This document shows, in pieces, positions 57,402-64,000 of a stretch of 64,000 nt of DNA; the first letter of the stretch is position 1; the number at the start of each line of letters is the position of its first letter. The stretch is from positions 941,713 to 1,005,712 of the forward strand of contig NW_009799179.1 in assembly GCF_000213175.1 (NCBI RefSeq), given 5' to 3'. Made by a program: the position numbers and the translations under genes. The DNA comes from Neurospora tetrasperma FGSC 2508. Taxonomy: Eukaryota > Ascomycota > Sordariomycetes > Sordariales > Sordariaceae. Below the pieces are notes generated by a model. It did not search any database, was not told the DNA's origin, and saw only the letters and a list, made by a program, of their open reading frames with translations.

Positions 57402-59058
57402 GTACCGGCTGGTCTTCGAAGAATTTTGAATGATGGCTCTCAAATCACGACCAGGGTTGATCGAAGTAAAACGCTGAGCATACCCAACCCCGCGCAAGCA
57501 AATGCCTTCCCTTCCTGACCATCAGTCTGTCCCATTCGAGAACGATACACAACAGGTCCGTCTCCTTTCCCATCCCTAACAGGTATCAGTTCCTATTGAC
57601 CCTGGTCGGCAATCTTCATTATCGATCCGTTGCGGTTCTAGGTAATGGACCAGTTGGCAGCAGACAAAAGCTCCAGTGCCAGGTCAAAACCGAGATCTTC
57701 GACTACACTACAGATAAGAACCAACAGGGTCGTCGAACAAGGGATTTTACGAGTAGTTTCCATAATGGGAGTGAGATTTCATCCCCTCGTCATCTAAACA
57801 TCGAGGTACATTACACTACGCATCCAAGTAGGGTAGAGGTACAGAGCAGCAGTTCGCTCCAAAAGTGCTCCGCATATACCCACAAGGCGGGAATGTCAGC
57901 AACGTACAGCGGTCGCCGAATCCACCAGCAGATGGCTTACAGGTACACAGTCGACACACTGTCCCTTTGGTACAGGGTCCTCTATCAGGTACGTACATAG
58001 TACATCGATACCTACCTCTACCCGGTGTACAGATCAATGTTTAAAAGTTAACTAGCGCAATACTTTGCAACATCTTTCGACGAGGGAGAGGGCAAGAAAA
58101 TCCAGTATTACTATTGGTTTAAACCTCCGCAAAGCCAGGCCAAGACCAGCGAGCGCCGCATCGAAACTTGACTCCATCCAGAGCGAGCAACAACGGACCA
58201 GACACTGTTACTCCAGGACGCTCGCCTGACAGCCTGAAGGTGGTAAAATAGAGTACGTTACAGTTAATGTACCGCGATACTGCACGGATTCGTTGATGCA
58301 AACGCCTACGTTGTGCAAGCCTTCTGGAAGCCAAACTTTCAGATTTGTATGGTATGAGGGTGCCAGCAAATGCAAAGCCCATTTCTCCCTCAACCTGTTG
58401 CATGTACTCCCTTGTCAGGGGAGTAGTAGAGGTAACTGGAGGGTAACTGGAGGACACCTGGACGAAAACCCACCCGCAGGCTCGGACGAAAGAACGAGCC
58501 GACCGTTGAATTGCCTTGGATGGTACCCGCGCCGCGCTGTGAGGGCTTGGAGCCCGAGAGAAAGTATCTCACTGTTTTGTGCACGGTGGTAGGGACAAAG
58601 CCCCCGGTCTGGTAGGCACCACCTCGCTAAATCCCTTTTACGGAGACTCCATCGCCGCTGTCTTGACCACTCGATGTTCGATAATCCTAGCGTGTCCCAT
58701 TAATAATCCTCGAGTCAGTCCCGACCAGGGCTTATGCTCATCCCATTCTTCAAGTACACACTTGCAGACCAACTGTACCTTGCCCTTGTCCTTGGTTTCT
58801 TCTGGAATCTCGTTTTCATTTATATATCTACCGCTAGCCCCTCGTTCTCTGAGCTACTATCACTTACAACTCAGCCTGGAAGTCTTGCAGTTGCCCCTCC
58901 ACAAAGTTGGACGACTAACACTACCTTACCTAAACATACGCCAAGAGAATCACTGACATCCTTTCGACGACCCATCTATTCGGCCAACAACCAACCAACA
59001 AGGAGCTCCACCACCTCACCCATCTTCCTGCTCTTCACAACAGTTGATCACATCCACA

Positions 59059-60234
59059 ATGGAAGGCCTACCCACCCCACCGAACGAGGAGCACCTCAAA
59101 ACGCAGGCTCCAAAGAGAACACACTCCAACTCCAAGGTTGTCAAGCCAGTACACCGCGGCGGCTCAAAACGCACCAGCGCACATGGACACCCGCAGTCCC
59201 CATCAATAGACAGCCACAGCCACAGCCATTCAGTTGGCGATGGGAGGCATAAGAGAGTGTGGAAGGCCTGTGAGAGGTGTAGAATGAAGAAGACCAAGGT
59301 AAATATGGGAGATTTCGAGGATTGAGCAACAGCTTTGTGCTGACATGTCTCGTCCAGTGTGATGGAGAATTCCCCTGCAAGAGGTGTAAGGACGACGGCC
59401 TAGTATGTACCGCCGGGACCAGGAAGAAGACCGAGTACAAGCAATTGCCCAGAGGGTATGTGAATGTGACAGAACAAGCGGTGTTTTTCAGGACATTGAT
59501 TGACATGTTCAAACAGGTACGCTGAGGTGTTGGAAAACACGCAGTTTGCTCTCATCGCCACAGTCCACAAGCTTTATGCCATGGTACGGAGCGGACAACA
59601 ATGGGACCTTGGTGAGCCGGAGCTCAACGACCGTGGCCAACCCGTCATTCACAACATTGCTTCCAAGCTTGGCTGCATCCGACCCAACAGCGATATGGAC
59701 CTTCCTGTGCATTCCATCTTCCCTGAGGACGAGGCAGGTCTCGCCGAGCTCGCTAGACAGTTGGAGGAGCAGCAGAAGGCCAACGCCGCGAACAACAGCA
59801 GCAGCAACAACAAGCAGGACCGCGACTCAAGTAGAACCGACCGTGCCAGCTCATCAGAAGTTGACCACTCGGACTTTGAAGACTACCGCAAGACCTTTAA
59901 CAACGGCACTGCCGTTACCATGTCGCCCGCAAGCCTCAGCTACGGTGATTTCGACATCGCCACAGCTACCCCTACTGATTCATTCCCCAGCCAGTCTCCC
60001 GTCGTGCCGCCTACCACTTTCCCGGCGACATGGCTCAGCCGTCCGACTTCGATGGACTTCTCAGCCCCGGATAATCTATCGTATCTCAGCATGGAGATGC
60101 TGAACCAGGGCCTTTACGAGTCCAACTTTGGCACCATCAAGCCCCACGTCCTTTCATGTCCTAACCCCGAGGTCATGATGGGGATGGGTGATCCGATGAT
60201 GTACTCGGGCTACGACGCCGACCTGCGAATGTAA
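59059..60234 (+). CDS. Zn(II)2Cys6 binuclear-cluster transcription factor
   Basis: This 351-residue fungal transcription factor has exons 59059-59298, 59358-59455 and 59517-60234. The zinc cluster is rebuilt only after removing the first intron: C71, C74, C81 | C87, C90, C97 in the pattern CX2CX6CX5CX2CX6C (KACERCRMKKTK then CDGEFPCKRC). A linker TRKKTEYKQLPRG leads into YAEVLENTQFALIATVHKLY, a likely dimerisation helix across intron 2. The rest is Ser/Asn/Gln-rich and ends MMGMGDPMMYSGYDADLRM. There is no fungal-specific middle-homology domain, so it is a short member of the class. The very long non-coding upstream region suggests complex regulation. I do not recognise a named orthologue with certainty. 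Confidence 0.9.
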
Positions 60235-63200
60235 GCGATCGATGCATTCGGTATCATTACGGCATAAATGCCCTGGTACAGAACAACCAACTCGACAACT
60301 CCATATACACGCACATACGGACATGCACTACGGTGCATCACTACAATCAGTACATGGCATCATGGAATCGGGGTTAACGAAAAATGGCTACGCAAGCGAC
60401 TCAAGGGTTTCAAAACAGTTCATTGGGTGGATCGGACAATTTGCTTAGGGGTTTCGGCAATACGGAGCAAGGCAGCATTTGCAAAAGGCGTATCAACAGA
60501 CAAGGGGAACAACAACCAAATGGAGGGGTAGCTCGCCGTGATGACTTTTCATCAAGCACCGCAGCACAAGAGCAAACCTTGTTCACTTCTCTCTCTCTCT
60601 TTCTCTCCTAGAGCTAGAGAGAGTTATCTTTCATTACCAGTCATTCCAATTGGCGGCAAGGAGTTTATGGTGCACGTTGGTGGGTTGTGTGGCTTGGCTT
60701 CGCATTTTCAGGGAGAGATTGGGCTTCGTTGGCTTTTTGGCTTATACAGGTGTTGGATTTTGGACGGGTATTGGTCGGTTGGTAACCAGGGTTTGGGGGT
60801 GTTGGTTGGCCTTTTTTTTGGGTTTTTTGTTCTGAATGCATTGCATGGCTACTTTACCTTGCTTATCCTTAAAGAAGGATGGTCAATGTCAGCAAGCCCG
60901 AACGGGGTCTTTTTTCCTCGCCGTCTTCGCCTTTTCCAGGGTCTCACGCAGGTTGGGGGGGAAACCCACAGCCACACAACAAGTCGGTGGTTTCAAGTTA
61001 CCGGACGCCGAGATTTGTTTTCTGCGTGTCTCCATAAGCGAGATGTTTAGTCACTTTTGCATTCAGTAAAGATACGATGCTGCGTACCTGCAGCTACAAA
61101 TACAGCAGCGAAGTTTAACACCTCGGATTTACCAAAGTCTTGATCACTTGCTGTTTTCATAATCCTGCGTCTCGGAAGTAGTAATCTGAGAGCTGATTTT
61201 GCATAACTGCAGTCTTCGGTAATTGGTTAGGTCCGCCTTCACAAATAGTGTACATTCGCCCATCCTTCGGCGTTAACATAAATGTACCCTGCTTACATAT
61301 TGCGCACCATTCCTGCTTCTATGCAAGTCAGCACAGCACAGCACTCAGGGTCCATTCAGACACGACCTTGCATTTGAGTGAGTCACTACGGGCATACACT
61401 GTGTACCGAGTAGTAAATCGGACACAAAGTACTTTGCTGTGTCGATATCTGTACACTACACTACGCTACACATGACAAGCGCCACAAGCCCCAGGACATT
61501 GAGTGAACCCATTATTTCATCAGTGCACTTTACTACGCGGTATGCATAACAAGAAAGAGCGAAACCTCCTTGCGCACAACAACGCGGAGCTAGATTCCGA
61601 AGAATCAAGATAGTGCGTAAGGATAAACTCCCTTTGCACGAATGTGATCACCATGGTAGACAAGGCTGTGGTAGTTGGCAGTGGCGCCGCAATGATATCA
61701 AGATTACACTACAGTGCCATAGATTTCAGTGTGGGTAGCAATTGCACGATCTGATTATCCTTGATCGCCATGACGCCAAGAAAAAACTGGTTGTGGTAGA
61801 AGATCTTCACTCGACACCATCCTCCTCTTTGGCTTGGTTGTTTGTCTTGATGACTTCTACACTAGGTTGGTATAAAATCCTGGAAATGAATCCCTTTGAG
61901 GCAAAGGTTGAACCAAAAAGTAAAAAAAAAATAACACCCGGACGAGGCACGGTGAAAACGCCACGAGCATGTGTTGTGTATGTACTATGCATGTGTATGT
62001 GGGGGCGGCACAGAGGCAGCAGCAGTTACCGTAAGGTGAGAATCAAACAGAGGTAGGTGATGATGATCGATCATGTTCACCATCAGCAAGCATTCAAGCC
62101 ATCGCCGTCCATGTTGCACACACACACACACAGAAAAAAAACACACACAAGGTTTTTTGTGCCTTGCTTTGCCGCTGCTCGCTGCTCGGTCAAGTTCATA
62201 TCCATCTGTGTATCTATCTTACCAATGGAGAAAGTAGTGTAGGGTGGGTGGTGGTTACCTACCTACTCGGCGGCGGGAGAAGAACAACACAAATCCCTTG
62301 TGTACTGCGTACATTATACACACTATAACACTGCCTTCAAACCTCGGACGGACGCATGTCCGGACCTTTTGTTACCGCGGCGTTCTAGAATTTGTTATCT
62401 GGATTGGGGAATCCTTGCCCGTCTTTGCCTTGCCCCCCCCACGTCTTCTCAGAAAGGGATCCTTTTTGAAATAGTGTTGGTTCATGGCTGGGACCCTTGC
62501 GTCGCATCCTTCAGCACAGACAGACAACCCAAATTCCTGGGTGGGTGAGTTAGTTTACCAGCTACCTAGGAAACAGTGCAAAAAGTTGCACACGACACGT
62601 GTGGCTGGCTATGAGGACCGAGACAGACAGCGAGATAGATCTTGTGAGCAAGCTGAGTCAGTTGAGGATCGTGCAGTGGTGTTTTTGAATTTTCAGGGAC
62701 GGCCCATGGTGATACTGCTTCTTGACGTGGCTTGGGGGGGTTTTGTCAGAAAAAGGGATTCCACTTCACTTGGGAAGAAGGGTCTGGCCGCCTGGCGTGC
62801 TTGATAAGTGGGTCCTAGGTATAGCATAGTACTATGTATGGTCTTGAGGGGGATGGGGAGGTTCAGTTCCTGGACTGCTGAATGCGAATACATATATTTA
62901 AATCAGCTGTAAAAGAAAGAAAAAATCAAGACATGTGGAAATTCTCATTCATCTTCGACATTCATAAAAAGTCTCGTTACTCCAGTCGTCCACTTGTCGT
63001 CGTCTTTGTCCATCCAAAAAGTAACCTAGGAACGCGCATCATGCAACCCAACGTTGGTTCTCGGGAAACGGAGTTTGAGCACTGTCCGCTGTCCCGTCCC
63101 GTGTAAGTGGTAGTGCGCGTTAGCGCCTCCTGGCCGAATTCCCGGGTTGGGTCGTCTGCCCGCCCCCGTCCGTGCCCTGCGATTGGGCTGCCAGGGGCAG

Positions 63201-64000
63201 TTCCAACCTAACACCCGACGGACGCCCAGCAAATTCAACATAATGGGAAGAATGACGGAATCCCATGACAAATGTGCGACGGGACACCAGCGGGGTGAAA
63301 GAAAGAAGAAAAACTCTGTTTTTTTTTCTTCTATTCGGGTGGTGCACCCAGAAAATGGCATGACAAATGCCAACCACTCAAGATTTTTTATTGCTGACAT
63401 ATCAAAGGAACCTAGGTAAGCAGGCATGACGGGAAGAAAACTGTGGGGCCTCTGCCACGCGTGCGGTCGCCGGTCGGTGGATGGACGGTGACGGGCCGGC
63501 CAGCGGGCGATTGCTTGGAGGGAGCGGGCATCCATGTTGGGGTTTGGGTGTGTGGAGTTTTTAGGTTCAGTTGCGATTGCGGGATGAACTGCCGCACGGG
63601 CATCGGAAATAACACCGGTCATCACTGCAGCGAACCTAAAATCCGTTAACGAATTTATGTAGTGTATTGTGGCAGACAGGCAGGCAGTCAGCAGCGTTCC
63701 AGACAATCCAATGTTAAAAGAACAATATTCTCGGCATGACTCCTACCCGGTACACAATGAGGGATGAGGGATAAGAGAGCATAAAAATTTGTCCAAATGA
63801 ATAATATGGCTCAGGGACCTGGCTGGGATGGGACCCCGTCCCCAACCCTTCTTTTCGCAACAGTATGTACATAGTAGTGTCTCATTCACCAATCATTTTG
63901 TCGTCCTGTTGGTCCTGTGCCATCAAAAGATTTCATCCATCGGCTCCTGGGCTTGGATCTCACCGAGTCTTTGGCGTGTCGAATGATATTGCTCGATAAA
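60235..64000. other. 3' flank of the transcription factor and further non-coding DNA
   Basis: These 3.8 kb contain the 3' region of the zinc-cluster gene, a CT repeat (60587-60606), a CA repeat (62117-62132) and ACCTACCTAC at 62257-62266. A 226-codon minus-strand frame at 63026-63706 is Arg/Pro-rich with no domain and is not called. No other gene is supported up to the window edge. Confidence 0.45.

Larger units (their letters stand above)
49257..59058. other. Ten-kilobase region without a supportable gene, upstream of the transcription factor
   Basis: These 9.8 kb have only short, unrelated open frames. Visible elements include repeated ACCTACCT/AGGTAGGT words (50381-50417, 51042-51050, 51168-51177, 58009-58017) and a GC-rich hairpin (52690-52718). 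There are also phased CCCCTGAG repeats (54287-54316), a CRE palindrome (54502-54509), an 8-bp tandem repeat (57370-57401) and a TATA-like TTTATATAT near 58819-58827. Fungal developmental regulators often have long upstream regions and long spliced leaders, so part of this may belong to the next gene. No tRNA, rRNA or transposon was recognised. Confidence 0.45.

Noticed and set aside
63026-63706. Minus-strand open frame of 226 codons
   Set aside because: It is Arg/Pro-rich, has no domain, no signal and no intron signals, and occurs in GC-rich non-coding DNA where long chance frames are common.

Overview
The window is nuclear DNA of a filamentous ascomycete of the Sordariales type (Neurospora/Sordaria-like). 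The reasons are short introns (about 50-160 bp) with GTAAGT/GTATGT-like donors, CTAAC branch sites and CAG/TAG acceptors; compact genes with two to six exons; long CFEM, UBX, Vms1 and Zn2Cys6 proteins of fungal type; and TTAGGG-type telobox motifs. Eighteen protein-coding genes can be supported, plus one decayed ankyrin gene. No rRNA, intact tRNA, CRISPR array or recognisable transposon was found.

Layout. 1-1056: 3' part of a Rac GTPase gene (+). 2.8-4.0 kb: Nop6-like RRM protein (-). 4.36-5.46 kb: ankyrin-repeat gene relic (-). 6.7-10.2 kb: SET-domain lysine methyltransferase (-) head-to-head with COQ4 (+). 10.4-11.1 kb: PDCD5 homologue (-). 11.6-14.7 kb: ketopantoate-reductase-fold mitochondrial protein (-) head-to-head with the exosome cofactor Lrp1/C1D (+). 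15.7-18.8 kb: twin-CX9C Mix17/CHCHD2-like protein (+) facing a UBXN4/erasin-like UBX protein (-). 20.8-22.1 kb: CPSF6-like RRM protein (-). 23.9-26.1 kb: DCAF11-like WD40 protein (-). 26.9-28.4 kb: Ppn2-like metallophosphatase (-). 30.1 kb: Pet191/COA5 (-) head-to-head with a membrane-anchored steryl-ester lipase (31.6-34.0 kb, +). 34.4-35.1 kb: small membrane protein (-), head-to-head with Vms1 (36.2-38.1 kb, +). 39.3-41.4 kb: a 700-codon reading frame broken by one UAG. 47.2-49.3 kb: GPI-anchored CFEM wall protein (+). 59.1-60.2 kb: Zn2Cys6 transcription factor (+).

The left 40 kb is a dense housekeeping block rich in mitochondrial (COQ4, Pet191, Mix17, the reductase-fold protein, Vms1) and RNA/ribosome functions (Nop6-like, Lrp1, CPSF6-like). 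The right 23 kb is sparse: a cell-surface protein and a transcription factor lie in 5.8 kb and 9.8 kb stretches without recognisable genes. Those stretches contain clustered regulatory-looking motifs: phased CCCCT repeats, a CRE palindrome, a GC-rich hairpin and repeated ACCTACCT words.

The most striking observation is at 39639-39641. A single in-frame UAG splits an otherwise continuous 699-residue protein. The A of that UAG sits in the loop of a near-perfect RNA hairpin and follows a U. This is the context favoured by the sexual-stage A-to-I mRNA editing known in Neurospora and Fusarium, which would turn UAG into a Trp codon. A second notable pattern is three exact copies of a 12-bp double telomere repeat, each about 450-550 bp upstream of a start codon.
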